In this document: positions 1-10,750 of the stretch, in pieces
Numbering within the stretch: position 1 is the stretch's first letter
Layout of the letters: each line of letters opens with the position of its first letter
Assembly (NCBI GenBank): GCA_028565635.1
Contig: JAOXYB010020604.1
Location: forward strand, 1-17,478
Direction of reading: 5' to 3'
DNA: 17,478 nucleotides
Source: Phoronis ovalis
Lineage: Eukaryota; Phoronida; Phoronidae
Made by a program: the position numbers and the translations under genes
Notes under the pieces: generated by a model
The model's input: the letters and a program-made list of their open reading frames with translations, nothing else
What the model was told of the DNA's origin: nothing
Databases searched by the model: none

Positions 1-97
1 AAACCACAGCTCAATTTTTTAGCCCCAACCCACCAAACATAGAGGGTGTTTTGGTGGCGGGCGCCGGACCCCCACGACCAAAAAACAATGGGTCCAT
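1..97. repeat. GC-rich hairpin block at window edge
   Basis: This short block is far richer in G and C than its surroundings. Two inverted pairs are visible: CCACCAAAC (30-38) faces GTTTTGGTGG (48-57), and GGACCC (66-71) faces GGGTCC (90-95). A GGCGGGCGCCGG stretch lies between them. The block runs straight into a poly-C tract. It may be the end of a mobile element cut by the window, but no transposase or terminal repeat is visible, so the class is unknown. Confidence 0.45.
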
Positions 98-120
98 CCC
101 CCCCCCCCCCCCCCCCCCCC
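98..120. repeat. Poly-C homopolymer (23 C)
   Basis: An uninterrupted run of 23 C follows GGTCCAT. Mononucleotide C tracts this long are unusual in AT-rich DNA. The complementary strand is poly-G and could form a quadruplex, and the C strand an i-motif. Length in the assembly may be inexact because such runs are error-prone. Confidence 0.95.
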
Positions 121-1243
121 GTATAATACATAAGAGAATCACTGTCTAGTACAGAGATACTAATATGGCATGTGTATCATTCATTCATTCAAAAACTGTA
201 GTAAAATGTCAATGGTTGAACACAGATAAACTTCAACCATAGAGCAAGAGGACTCCAATTAGCCCATCTTGTTTAGCATTCTCCATTCCAAGTATATTAC
301 ATGATGTTATGCATTTTATAATCCATAACACAGGGCCACCTCACTGCTGCTGGGTGGTAACAAACTTGTATGGCAAGAGCAATCTTGGCATATTAGTGAT
401 GGATGTAACTAGACACCCATAATCTGTTTTAGACTCTCCAAGACTACATAGCTAATCAAGTCATAAGTGTCCAGGCATCATCTTTTACACTTGATATCAA
501 TGTCAGTCATCCATTTAAATACTTCTATTCCAATAAATTTGATAAAAAACTTTAAACAGACTCATCTGACAATAATCAGGGTAAGAATATGAGTTTCCAA
601 GGATTTGACAGTTATGAGAAGAGCTGGTATATTTTCTATTTAATAGCTCACTGCCTTTGATGTTCATTTGACAAAACACTAACTAAACAAGCTAAACACT
701 TATTAACTTGCAACTATATCTTCTTCACTTTTCATAAGACTTTAATGTACACATTTACAGCTTAAAATGGTACAGTTTGTAATATTGGAAAAATCTTTAG
801 TACATAGATAATTATGCACCCAAGGGATCAACCAGTACCATCATTGTGCAGTCAACTGTGTCAGCCTTCATAAATCTTTTTAACTTTTATTATACTCCTT
901 AAAGAAATATTCAATATGTCTGCTTAATTAATTAAATATTGTAATCCTCAAATATAACTTGATAATGTATGTGATGTGCTTTTTTTAATGGAAAGGCATG
1001 TAGAAGCCATATGTTAGCTGAATGAACTAGCTAGGTTGCAAGATTTCTGAAAACAGGAAACAAGCATTATGTTTCTGTTTAATAGAAATTAAAAACATTA
1101 TACTCAAGAATGACAATAGTTTAGATAAGAACCACCTATAAAACATTACACAGCTTACATGCACTTAAAACCTAGCATAATAATGGGAAAGTTTGGCTGA
1201 TAGTTGCAGCACAGTGAGTTCAGAAGGTCAAAGGAAAAGATGC

Positions 1244-1285
1244 TTACATTTATTGCAAGATTAAAAGTATTACATTTATTGTAAG
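1244..1285. repeat. Direct repeat pair TTACATTTATTGYAAG
   Basis: A 16-base sequence occurs at 1244-1259 and again at 1270-1285 with one C/T difference, giving a 26-bp period. It looks like a small local tandem duplication in AT-rich DNA. No function is evident. Confidence 0.7.
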
Positions 1286-2382
1286 CCACATAGTAATCCT
1301 ATACATTAAATTATGAATCAAGGGAAATAAATATTTATTATGTTGTGCTTCAATTTTTATTAGGCATCTTTAAAATGATGCCAATTTGTCAGCCAAAATA
1401 AATTATATAACATATATAAATATCCATATATAAACTATAGGAAATCTTTTAATGGCTTCTGCAAACACTGGCTGATATGATTGTTTAAACATCCCTAGGA
1501 TTATCAGTCTAAGTTCATGTGAACTATGTACAAGACATATAACCTGTAGGAGATTACTGCAGGTCAGTGACAACCACTCACCCTCAACAGGTGCAATGAT
1601 ACATAGTCTCCTTCCAGACTTCAATTTTTTAAAATATTTGGAATAACTTTATATACTCTGTTTGGTTTTATGAAGTATTACACTTATTGAATAACGTAGA
1701 TTTAGATTTATGAACTTGTAAAGATCAGTATTTGGAAAAAAATATATCTTATATATATTATTATCATATGGTATTTTGTAGTTTACTTAAGAAAGTAATG
1801 TGATTGAACATATTTTATGAAGGAAAATAAAACTAGGGCCTGAGCACAGACAAATAGATATATAATACACCACTGAAGATTTCATCTTGTCATTCCCATT
1901 ACAAAGAACAGGAGCATTCAAGTGTATATAAATTGTCAGAACAATACAAAGCAATGTATCATTGAAATTTATTTCTCCTGACAGCAGACAGCAATCCCAC
2001 CAAATAGAAAATTTATTTTGTTAATTGTGCCCAATCAAGATTAGTTAATATTAAATAGTTTAGCATTATTAATAATCAGTTGATTAATTACATTACTCCA
2101 TCCTAATTCCTCTTATGTCATGGTAATTTTGGCTGCACTTGAAGCTCTTCATTGGTGTTAGTTTTCTGGAATCTTTTTTAAGACAATTTACTAGTAAAAA
2201 TAAATTAACCAATCATTTACATATCTTTTATAATTTCAAAAAATTAACAATATCTAATTTGTAGTGTAGCAATATAATATTAGATGCTGGACTTTACATG
2301 TCTTAATCTGATTATCCTGTGATTAGCACTGGTGGATCAATTGAGATCTCATTATATCCTGTCATGGGAGGTCTGTTTTCAT

Positions 2383-2410
2383 AACAGTTAGCTCAAAACA
2401 GTTAGCTCAA
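2383..2410. repeat. Two perfect 14-bp tandem copies
   Basis: AACAGTTAGCTCAA occurs twice back to back (2383-2396 and 2397-2410). Perfect identity suggests a recent replication-slippage duplication. No gene is nearby. Confidence 0.9.
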
Positions 2411-3613
2411 AAGATTTACAGCCACATTTTAAATGATCAGTAAGACAGATCAGCATAGTCACACAATGGTCTGGTCTGCTGTGTTAGAGTTTGTTTGTTT
2501 CTAATTAAGTCATACTAGCTACATTGTTAAAGAAATACGGAATGCATTAGTTCCAGGCAGAACTATAATGTTCTAGAACAGGGGCTGTTGGCTGTGGTTT
2601 CTGTGTATAGGAGACTAATACAAGTTACAAATGCTAAAAGTTTAGTTCTTCAAGGTTATGGCCATAACATAGTCATGGTCATAGATTTTTTTCATAAAGC
2701 TCTATTAAAACAGCATTATTTTTCATGGTGTTCTTTTGTTACTAAATGCAGTAAAACAGTTAGCAAAGTCAACACTACATGATTTTGTAAACCACATGTA
2801 TTGCTTCATAATTTTTAATGTTTTCTAGTACTTATATTAAACGATGACTACATCATCTTGAACTCTACACATGACAAGATACTGCTTGATTATCTCCGTA
2901 AGACGTGCTTTGCGTGCGGCACTTTATTAAATAATTAATTTGTAATCTAAAGAAGATAGATTTAAAGAAGTTTACATGCAACAATGCATGACCATTAATG
3001 AGAGACCTCTAATTCCACTGAGAGACTTAAGAATACATCTGCTTTTCACAGCACAGAGATGGACCAATTTAAACTAAAAAAAATGTCAAAACTATGTGCT
3101 TAGACAGGTGTCTGGAGAAGATTCTATAAAAAAAATATGGTTAAACTAAACAAGAAAATATTATTATTGGTTTGGCAAATTAACAAAAACATTATATAGT
3201 AGCTGCAATTATTTATACTCCACAGGAAGAAATATCTGTGATTTCCAAAAGCACGTCACTGAATTATGGAGGCAACTCAGTTACATCCAATTGCATCTCT
3301 ATTACTGAAATCACGCTTTACACTCCAATACTGAAATCCATCACTTTTCATTTTTTGACAATTAAAAACAATCTCAGCAGGTAACAGTATTGTAATATCC
3401 AAGTAATGTTAATCAGTCAGGATTATATTGATCTAGAAGCATTAGAGCATCCAATCAAACCCTCTAGATACCTAAATCATATATTTAGTTAGAAAATAAT
3501 ACCCTGCTGTCACACAATGCAGCTTACATCTTTCAATTAATCTCTTGGACAAGAAAATTAGTTCCATTTGGCATGCTAGATGATAATATCACTCTTGCTA
3601 GGTACTATGAACA

Positions 3614-3649
3614 ATGTAATCTATTAATGGTCTATGTAATCTATTAATG
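3614..3649. repeat. 20-bp tandem duplication upstream of the 3668 exon
   Basis: The 16-mer ATGTAATCTATTAATG occurs at 3614-3629 and 3634-3649, with a 4-base spacer (GTCT), giving a 20-bp unit. It lies 18 bp before the exon at 3668, in the region where a branch point would be expected; CTATTAATG resembles a branch-point context (TNAAT). It may therefore have duplicated a branch site. Confidence 0.8.
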
Positions 3650-3667
3650 TTGTTTTTTAAATTTTAG

Positions 3668-3790
3668 TTTACTCAAAAATTGCCTATTGCAAGAAAGTAT
3701 GGGCCAGGGCCTAGTGCCACTATGAAACAGGCAGGTAGAGGCTTTGGAATGGCACTAAAATTTGAAAAAAGCAAATGGGCAAGACGTCAG
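3668..3790 (+). CDS. Internal exon of an unrecognised basic protein
   Basis: The exon is bounded by a T-rich tract ending in ATTTTAG (acceptor AG at 3666-3667) and by CAG|GTAACA (donor at 3791). It is 123 bases, exactly 41 codons. Only one plus-strand frame is open; the other two have stops, so the exon is phase 0 at both ends. The peptide starts FTQKLPIARKYGPGPSATMK and ends LKFEKSKWARRQ. It is strongly basic, with a Gly/Pro patch (KYGPGP) and a GRGFGMA segment, and has no hydrophobic segment long enough for a membrane helix. I do not recognise the family. The antisense strand is also partly open but lacks a matching pair of splice sites. Flanking exons should lie upstream, perhaps outside the window, and downstream, where 4236-4268 is a candidate. 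Confidence 0.6.
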
Positions 3791-4235
3791 GTAACATATC
3801 CTTCTACAACTGTCTAATGGCCATATCATCATAATAACCAGCAGAATTTTTTACTCCAAGATTTAAATATTATCTAACTATATTTTGTAAACGGTACTAT
3901 AATGATGCACATGAGCATATTTCGACAATGGTGATAATTAGATATGTACTCTATTACAAATATCACAGCTCATCAGCATGAATGAAAGGAGTCATATAAA
4001 CAAGTCTAAAGTGACATAACCATTATTCCTTAGACATGGAATGGTTGTCATGGAAATAGAGTTTTATGAGAAAAAAGGAAACAAACTCTTCTATTATCAG
4101 GAGGTTTATTGACATGGTCATTAAGAATGCTACATTTTCTGACTTGTCTCTAATGACATTTTTATGACAACATGCTAAATTAATTGTTGAAAACTTCTAG
4201 TCATACTTTAAGTGCATATGCTTTTTTTCAAACAG
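3791..4235 (+). other. Putative intron between 3668 exon and 4236 exon
   Basis: It begins GTAACA and ends with a strong polypyrimidine tract, CTTTTTTTCAAACAG. It is 445 bases long and AT-rich, and no other feature was found in it. It is an intron only if the exon at 4236 is real. Confidence 0.35.
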
Positions 4236-4268
4236 GCACCTATGGAATGGTTCATCTTTATCATTTAA
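4236..4268 (+). CDS. Candidate short terminal exon of the plus-strand gene
   Basis: A strong acceptor (seven T then CAAACAG, AG at 4234-4235) opens a phase-0 frame that continues from the 3668-3790 exon. It encodes APMEWFIFII followed by a TAA stop at 4266-4268. The phase agrees with the preceding exon, and an AATAAA lies about 500 bases downstream. The encoded tail is short and hydrophobic and matches nothing I recognise. A second frame of the same segment stays open for about 30 codons but does not agree in phase. An alternative is a cryptic acceptor, with the true next exon elsewhere. Confidence 0.3.
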   Translation, partial: APMEWFIFII

Positions 4269-4768
4269 GAATGTGCAAATTACACTGAATATAAGGTGGC
4301 ACCCTCATACCAACATTAGAAGAATTTAGCATATATTTTATATTGAACAAGTGCAGAAAAGTTTTAACCATAAAATTATTATAAATAGTTTAGTCCACCA
4401 TTAACTCTTGGTATGGGGCCATATATCTTTTTCAAGAACTTGTATTCTCAACTCTCCATTTTTATATGTCAATATAAACTTACATATATAACTTTAATCA
4501 GACCATAGTTTACTACATAAGTTGAAATTTGTTCCCATTAATTGACAAAAGTGTTAGACATAGCTTGGAATCAGTTATATCCAGTTATTAACAGTTCCAT
4601 GAAATCATTACAGTGGTAGCTCTAGGCTATTGAATTTATGACAGCTATATAATGTTATTACTATGAATGGCTGTGTGAGATCAAAATATTACTGGGCATT
4701 ACACTACAGCTTCATATGATCAAATAATATTTTAAGTCTATTAGATATATCCATGGTAAGGGACCAAA

Positions 4769-4774
4769 AATAAA
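4769..4774 (+). terminator. Possible AATAAA polyadenylation signal
   Basis: This is a plus-strand AATAAA hexamer about 500 bases after the candidate stop at 4268. The hexamer is common by chance in AT-rich DNA, so the support is only its position. Confidence 0.2.
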
Positions 4775-6663
4775 ACATAAGGGTCCTGGTATGTTAATCT
4801 TCTGCTGTTAGTTGATCACATGATCATTATACAATCTATATCACCCTTTAATTAGGAATGCTATGGAGTATGACAAATATAATTTCCTTAATAGTGGAAT
4901 TAAATATCCAGACTCCATTCACTGGATTATTCTCATAAACTATTTCTTCCTTGGGTATAACCTTAATCTAATCCACAACATTGCTCTCTAGACCAAGTAG
5001 ACTCCTTTAACAGTCCTTGAAAACAATACATATAATAGCTCTATAGCTCATAATATAAAATAATACCTAGCTTAACAGGCCAAGGGACAAATAGTTATTA
5101 TATTTAAAATTTGTGAACAACTATTAAAGCTTGTTACAGTGACAACTCTATTTTTCTAGCCAGGCGTAAATAAACAGTAAAATATAATAAAAAATTAAGG
5201 ATTAAGAAGCTGGATCTCCCAAATTCATTATACTCCAGCTAACATTAAAGAGCTTATTTGTCTAGAGAAATTCATATTGGATAGTGATAAAATAAATCTG
5301 GCTTTAACTGTGAATAGGCACAACATAGTGGACAATAACCAATAGTTACACCAGGAAAGGGAAGAATGAACGGGCACCTTGTATTGGCAAGCAGAAGAAA
5401 CTTATATCTTGAAATTTGTTAGTGTTTACTAGGTTGACCGATTTTCTTTGAAGGTTAGCATACTGAGACTAATTACCTGTCTATTACCACATCAAAGAAT
5501 GCAATATACTAGAAGAATCATACATCAGTTATATGTGTGTATGTTCTCCTTTATATATTGTCCTAATGCATAATTCAACACCAATGATAAGTTCACACAA
5601 GTCCCAATCATGCATAAGTCAAATGTTGATTATCAACACATGTTTTGTGTAATAAGGTAAATACAAGTGTCCAAAACAGGTGTATAATTTTGAGAGTATA
5701 ATAGCAATACATGGTGAGACATAAAGTATTGGAGAAGATTAAACTGAATAATGCCTGCATATTGCCCAGGAATTTAATGACTAGGCTAATATGACCAGGT
5801 ACTAATTTACTAGAAAAGATTATTGATATAATAATACAAATTCATAGCAAACTAGGTTGGACTATGTTATAGATTTCAACCAACATGAACTGGATAAAAT
5901 TTGTCTTATCAAAATGTGCATTATCTTACAATAAATATTCATAAGAAAACCAAGGACTCCAAAATTGCTAAAAATGTTTTTGATAGTTATAAACAGGTGG
6001 CTATATGTGACCAATGTAAACCCAGCAGACAAAACAGTTGGCTGTGAACTAGCAGCTACTGTTATGATAACAAATTGTACAATAAAAAACATATATTTTC
6101 ATAAGTATTATAATCATGGTCTTTATTCAAAGGGGCCCAGTGTAAAGTAGAAAAATATAGGCCAAACAATAGAAGGGTTATTGTATACAAAGTTTTGTGG
6201 ATATTATAAATAGAACTGCATTGTGGCCAACATTTAAGCTCATTGTGGTGAGTTCAGCTAAATGATTTAATAATATTTCTCATAGACCTTTATAAGCATT
6301 TTTGTGTGAATAATATACCCTAATAGAAAATTCAAATTAGACAAAGAACTAACCCACTTCTTTTGTAAAATAAAATTCTAATAAGAGAAATGACTAGCAG
6401 GCACCCTCAGAGCAACAGTAAAGGATTCAAAAAGATACATAATAAACCTAAACTGCTTTGTATTAATGGCACATATCAAACATGTAAAGATATCTTTAAT
6501 CTGATATTTTATTTAATATGAAAAGATGTGAAAGTTAGCATGCCTCAGATGTTAAACCAAGTACTTGTTGACATGTTCTCCATCAAAATGATTAATAGGA
6601 GATGTGGGTTTTATTTCGTGTTCATTACTCCCCTTGATCCATAATTAAATCTTTTTTTTTATA

Positions 6664-6699
6664 ATTAATTCCCCCTGATACTACCAGGGTATAATTAAT
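6664..6699. repeat. Small nested inverted repeat
   Basis: Outer arms ATTAATT (6664-6670) and AATTAAT (6693-6699) enclose inner arms CCCTG (6673-6677) and CAGGG (6685-6689). It follows a run of T ending at 6660. It could form a small hairpin. No flanking gene suggests a role. Confidence 0.55.
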
Positions 6700-9644
6700 G
6701 TCATGTAACATATGCTTAAATGAGAATATAATGCGAATAATTTAGTATTTTAACCTTACTCCTTTAATATAGTTAAGTAAAGCTGCTACGAAGAAAATCA
6801 TACTAGAGTCTATATTATAGTATAGATATGACGTTTAGTGGGGGCATTTGTCCATCTCTGTATTGGATAATAGATCAAAAACTATCCCTTTCTTCATAGA
6901 AATTTAAAAGATTACTGTATTTTTTACATAATCCTACAGCCAATAATATTCCTAATCTTTCTCATCAAATTGTGATAGAAATTTTGTTTATGTATAAGAA
7001 ATGCCAGACTCAGAATGACAATAAAATAGTTGTTACACTATACTTTAATAGAGTTCCGGATCAAAGGAATCAATGGTAAAATTTCTCATTAATGTTGCAT
7101 TTTAATCTCCCTACATTTGTGTTGTAACCTTTTTAAGAATTCATTCCATTGATTGAGTCCCATAAATAATTGACTATGATTTCCAATCATGTGGAGAGAA
7201 GAAAATTATAAATAATATTCTCCATAAAATAAAAATGATACCTTAAGGCCAAGAAAAATACACTGGGGTTTTGTTTATCTAGATGCAAGTCCACTATCCA
7301 ACACTTAATTCCATTTTATTTTGATTTCACAATAATAAACAAAGCCCTATCCTAGTAAAGGTTAAAAGTCATTATATTTACCTCTTCTTCTCAAAGTTTA
7401 ATAAACAGACCAAATTTTAAACCCAATCACTTAATTGTTTAAACTGTCCTATAAACAGAAAACACCTGTATTTTCCCTGTCCCTACAGGTATGTTTCAAT
7501 AATGAACAAAGGTACAACCATATCTAATATAAAGACAATATAGAAAAGGTAGATTAACAAAGAAAGAATTACCTATTGATCAATTATTTTCTCAGCTAAC
7601 AGTTTATGGATTTTTGTGCATGGCTCTTGTGTGTATTGATCAGAACACTACAGAGTACTAGTTTAAACATCCTATGTCAACAGAACAGGATAACTCAAAA
7701 CACAGGGTAACAAGTCTTTACAATGCATCTAGCAAGATCATGCTGTCAAAATAAGTCACAATCAAAGACCTTAATATTACAGGAAGTACATCATATGAAC
7801 CGTTTATCTAAAACAAATTCTATTTTGATACAATTCTCAAAAAAAAACTGTCATGATCTAGAAGGAAAACAACATGTTTTTTTAATTACGAAGGCTTTTT
7901 CTACTTTAACGTCTTTGAACTGTCATTTTTTCTTTCACTTTCAAAATAAGACTGGAACAAACTTTCTGTTAACACCCTATTTCTACAAAACTGGATACTT
8001 TCTGTTCTTTTGGCTTGAATATTTTACAACATATGTAATGTGTTACTCCATATTCATCATACCTGTATGTATAAATAATATCTTTAACTATATGTTGATT
8101 ATCCTGTATATAGCCAAGGAAAATAATTGACGATGATGGTCTGATGACACCTTTTCTGCTCAAGTCTTCCAGCAAGAATTAATGCAGTAAACAGGAGATG
8201 GGACCTTCTTGTTGAGTATTATTTATTGTCCATACAATTTATGATTTGTATACATTTTGACATGATGCTCATGTGAGAGTTAGATAGACAACTCAAAGTG
8301 CTAAGTTTTACACTAAAACACTGCATTAGTAATGTAAATGAATGTGCCAGAATATCTCTCAACACAAATATTTTAAAATTTGACAGCCCTCTAAAAAAAT
8401 CCTATTCTCAGAAATGATTTAATGCAAATTTTACTGAAGAATATTGGGCTATAATATAAGGTACAGGTAAATGTATCAGTTGGGTGAAATATATACTAAG
8501 AATAACTTTGGCATTTGTATAAACATTGGTTACAAATAACCTTGCTAGCAACAACAGGCACAGCATTATATTTAGCACATGGGTGCAGTATGAGTTTTCT
8601 TTCCACAGTAACATTTGCTTCAGAATGCTGCAGTATCATTAACCAGGATAAGATTTTCTAACTTTTTATGTACAACACCAGCTACAAAGGCACTAGTGAA
8701 ATGTTTAGAATTTATCCATGTATGTTTATAACTATCTAATTAAAGTCACCTCAGAATATGTATACAGTTTACAGAGCTATCTCTAGTAAATGAAGTTGTC
8801 TACTTTTCACATCTGTTCAGCTCATTTGATACATTCAGTTTTTAATGAAGACATTTGACCTTTTTTTCTTTATCAACATTGCATTAAAACTTTATCAGCA
8901 CTTTTGCCTAAGTGCATCCTAAAACTGGTTACATTTCTGTTGCATTTTATGTCACATTTAACAGCAATATTTTTGTAACATTTTATATTTTTTGATTAGG
9001 GTACTTTCTAAAATTTAGATTTAAAATTCAACTATTTTTCGTTATGTGTCTATTCAGCTGTGTTTCAGAACGTGTCTATCCACTTGCAGCATTTCCATAG
9101 CTAACATTGATATATTTAAATCCACTTTCTTAAAATCTGATGTTAAATTGTGGCTAAGTCAAACTATAGATATCCCCAGTCATGATTATATATATCACAC
9201 AGGTGACAGCGTTATCTTTGGAACAATAGAACAAAATGTACAACATGATCACCTTGCTTAAACAACAAATATACATACTGTAAACTATTTATTGAAAGTG
9301 AATTCAGTTTCATTGTTCCATGTATCTAGTCTCAATCAATATTCTCAATAAGGAACATATAGTTTCAATTGTTAAACAGGAAACATATTCATTCTCTGAG
9401 GAACTAACATTTGCTATGTACTTGAAAGCAATTCAATTTCCCCAAACACTGTCCTCGGTTAGCACACATTCCCTATCATTTTCCTGTTCAGTTTTTTATT
9501 ATGTTTGGTTAAACTGAGAATAATATTATCGCTATCAATCTGTAAGAGCATGGTTAAGTGCTTTAGGTATGCTCAAGTTATTTAGAGATTTAGTAATCAA
9601 CTTGTTTTATGAGATGCAATTAAAGTCTGTGTTTTTGTAGTAAA

Positions 9645-9660
9645 ATGTGTTTAAACACAT
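9645..9660. repeat. Perfect 16-bp palindrome
   Basis: ATGTGTTTAAACACAT equals its own reverse complement. It lies in non-coding DNA about 850 bp downstream of the minus-strand first exon, within its presumed first intron. It may be a dimeric protein-binding site or chance. Confidence 0.9.
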
Positions 9661-9706
9661 CAGAAAATTGATAACTAAATGAGAATCTTTAATAACAGAA
9701 CAAAGA

Positions 9707-9720
9707 TATAATTAATTATA
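9707..9720. repeat. Perfect 14-bp AT palindrome
   Basis: TATAATTAATTATA is self-complementary. The core TAATTA is the usual paired homeodomain half-site arrangement, but such motifs are frequent in AT-rich DNA. Confidence 0.85.
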
Positions 9721-10237
9721 GAGATATATTAAACTAATTTTCTCATTTAATACAATGTATCAAACATAGTAACTTTCAAATGATAGAACTACTTGTAAAA
9801 AGAAAATATTTACTGACAAGAGGGAAACGTTTTTTGAATTTTTTGTCAAGGCTACAATTTGTAACCTATACTAATTTTATTTATTAATTAAATGTTTGTG
9901 TAACAGCTTATAACAAGACTTTTAAACAAAATGTTTGCTTAACCCGGAAAAGGTATATTTGCTTTGTGGCATAGCTATACATAGAATTATGTTTATTTTC
10001 AGACTTAGTACACTTCTTCTAAGATTAGTATTCAGTCTTCAGGTCAACTACATATGTCCTAGGGGTTTCAAAATTTAATCCAGCAGTCAGGGTTCATTTA
10101 ACACACGTTTGTGAGAGACGTTGAAAGAAAACATTCAATATACTTCTCGTGTTCTGGCTCGTGTCAAGTCTTTCGTTGTCATTTTCAATCTTTTTAAAAT
10201 TTTCTGGACAAATTTAACTTATTTTTTATTCGTAAAT

Positions 10238-10260
10238 GGGCAAACTCGGTCGGGCAAACT
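10238..10260. repeat. Direct repeat GGGCAAACT x2
   Basis: GGGCAAACT occurs at 10238-10246 and 10252-10260, a 14-bp period. The inverse motif TTTGCCC occurs again near 10600 upstream of the first exon. The paired copies flanking the first exon could be regulatory; this is inference from position only. Confidence 0.6.
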
Positions 10261-10412
10261 GCAGCGGTAAAAGGGCCCGAATGTTAACTATTTTTGACAG
10301 GTGAAAAATGTGAAGGTATGTGAAAAGTTGAAAATACAATTCCAAATCGGATCTAAATGTTAAAAGACAGGAAGCCAGGATAAGTATAAGGTGAAGGCGC
10401 AAGAAATCCTAC

Positions 10413-10511
10413 CTCATCCGTTGTACCATCTGTGACAGCGTTTACTGAATCCATACTTTGACTTAGCGTCATTGCTGTCTCAGAGTTGAGTCCGCTTGTT
10501 AGTGTTGTCAT
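10413..10511 (-). CDS. First coding exon of an unrecognised gene, Ser/Thr-rich N-terminus
   Basis: Reading leftward, the ATG at 10511-10509 is the first in its frame; an in-frame TAG lies at 10547-10545, so no longer N-terminus is possible in this exon. The exon encodes 33 residues, MTTLTSGLNSETAMTLS at the start and VTDGTTDE at the end, then meets GAG|GTAGGA, a good donor at 10412-10411. It leaves the frame at phase 0. Other in-frame Met codons occur at residues 14 and 20. The peptide is acidic and rich in Ser, Thr, Asn and Asp with no signal peptide or membrane segment, like the disordered N-termini of many nuclear or regulatory proteins. The family is not recognisable from this piece. The CpG-richer upstream DNA with an SBS-like element supports a true gene start. 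Following exons should lie to the left but I could not identify them. Confidence 0.55.
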
Positions 10512-10750
10512 CGTGTGCGCGGTGTGCGTGTCGGACAGTGCTCGCTAATAAAAAAGTTCTGTTTTGCTCAGTGCAGGAGGGATATTGTGCTTTGCCGTTT
10601 GCCCACACTAGTTGACTACATTCAGCATACACGTGTTGAGCAGTGAATCAAACACTCACACTAAGAGGTCCCACGATATAGCCGCTCTTCAAAACTTCAG
10701 CCTGCTTATTATAGCCTCGAATACAAAATACCCAGCATGCCTTCTGAGAT
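10512..10750 (-). promoter_or_regulatory. Putative promoter and 5' UTR of the minus-strand gene
   Basis: CpG dinucleotides are much denser here and just downstream than elsewhere in the window, for example around 10511-10545. The segment holds an E-box CACGTG (10630-10635) and an SBS-like element (10722-10740). There is no convincing TATA box, which is normal for CpG-rich dispersed promoters. It immediately precedes the ATG-containing exon at 10413-10511. Transcription start was not located. Confidence 0.5.
10722..10740 (-). promoter_or_regulatory. ZNF143/SBS-like promoter element
   Basis: Read on the minus strand the segment begins GCATGCTGGG and continues TATTTTGTA. This closely resembles the known metazoan promoter element GCATGCTGGGAATTGTAGT bound by ZNF143 (Staf) and associated with THAP11. 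It lies about 210-230 bases upstream of the ATG at 10511, a usual position. The element works at bidirectional promoters too, but no plus-strand first exon was found to its right. Confidence 0.5.

Larger units (their letters stand above)
121..3667. other. Long AT-rich stretch without a supported gene
   Basis: No reading frame here combines convincing splice borders with protein-like composition. The stretch holds scattered oligo-A/T tracts, small direct repeats (described separately) and a TCAT microsatellite near 177-190. It could be intergenic DNA, an intron of the plus-strand gene whose exon begins at 3668, or an intron or 3' region of the minus-strand gene starting at 10511. A short minus-strand frame at 341-451 is discussed as a finding. 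Confidence 0.6.
4269..10412. other. About 6 kb of AT-rich DNA without a supported exon
   Basis: I found no exon here that has good borders plus recognisable or clearly protein-like sequence. The donor at 10412 implies that at least the right part is the first intron of the minus-strand gene that starts at 10511. A 135-codon plus-strand frame at 7723-8130 is the longest open stretch but has an AT-driven, low-information composition. Small palindromes inside this stretch are listed separately. Confidence 0.55.

Noticed and set aside
2588-2782. 64-codon plus-strand frame after TTTCTGTGTATAG
   Set aside because: Acceptor-like site is fair, but there is no donor and no recognisable peptide; chance length.
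5330-5415. Plus-strand open segment with a basic peptide (RKGKNERAPCIGKQKK)
   Set aside because: The upstream AG has no pyrimidine tract and the frame is only about 27 codons.
7568-7660. Minus-strand 24-codon segment ending at a TAG (EPCTKIHKLLAEKIIDQ)
   Set aside because: Weak acceptor, too short to exceed chance, and no link to the first exon at 10413.
7969-8175. Minus-strand GVIRPSSS resembling the start of a retrotransposon reverse transcriptase
   Set aside because: The match stops after eight residues; the expected following segment and the YxDD box are absent, so it is probably chance.
9046-9261. 71-codon plus-strand frame with an acceptor-like CTATTCAG and a CAG|GTGAC donor-like site
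   Set aside because: Peptide unrecognised and its length is within chance expectation for this base composition.
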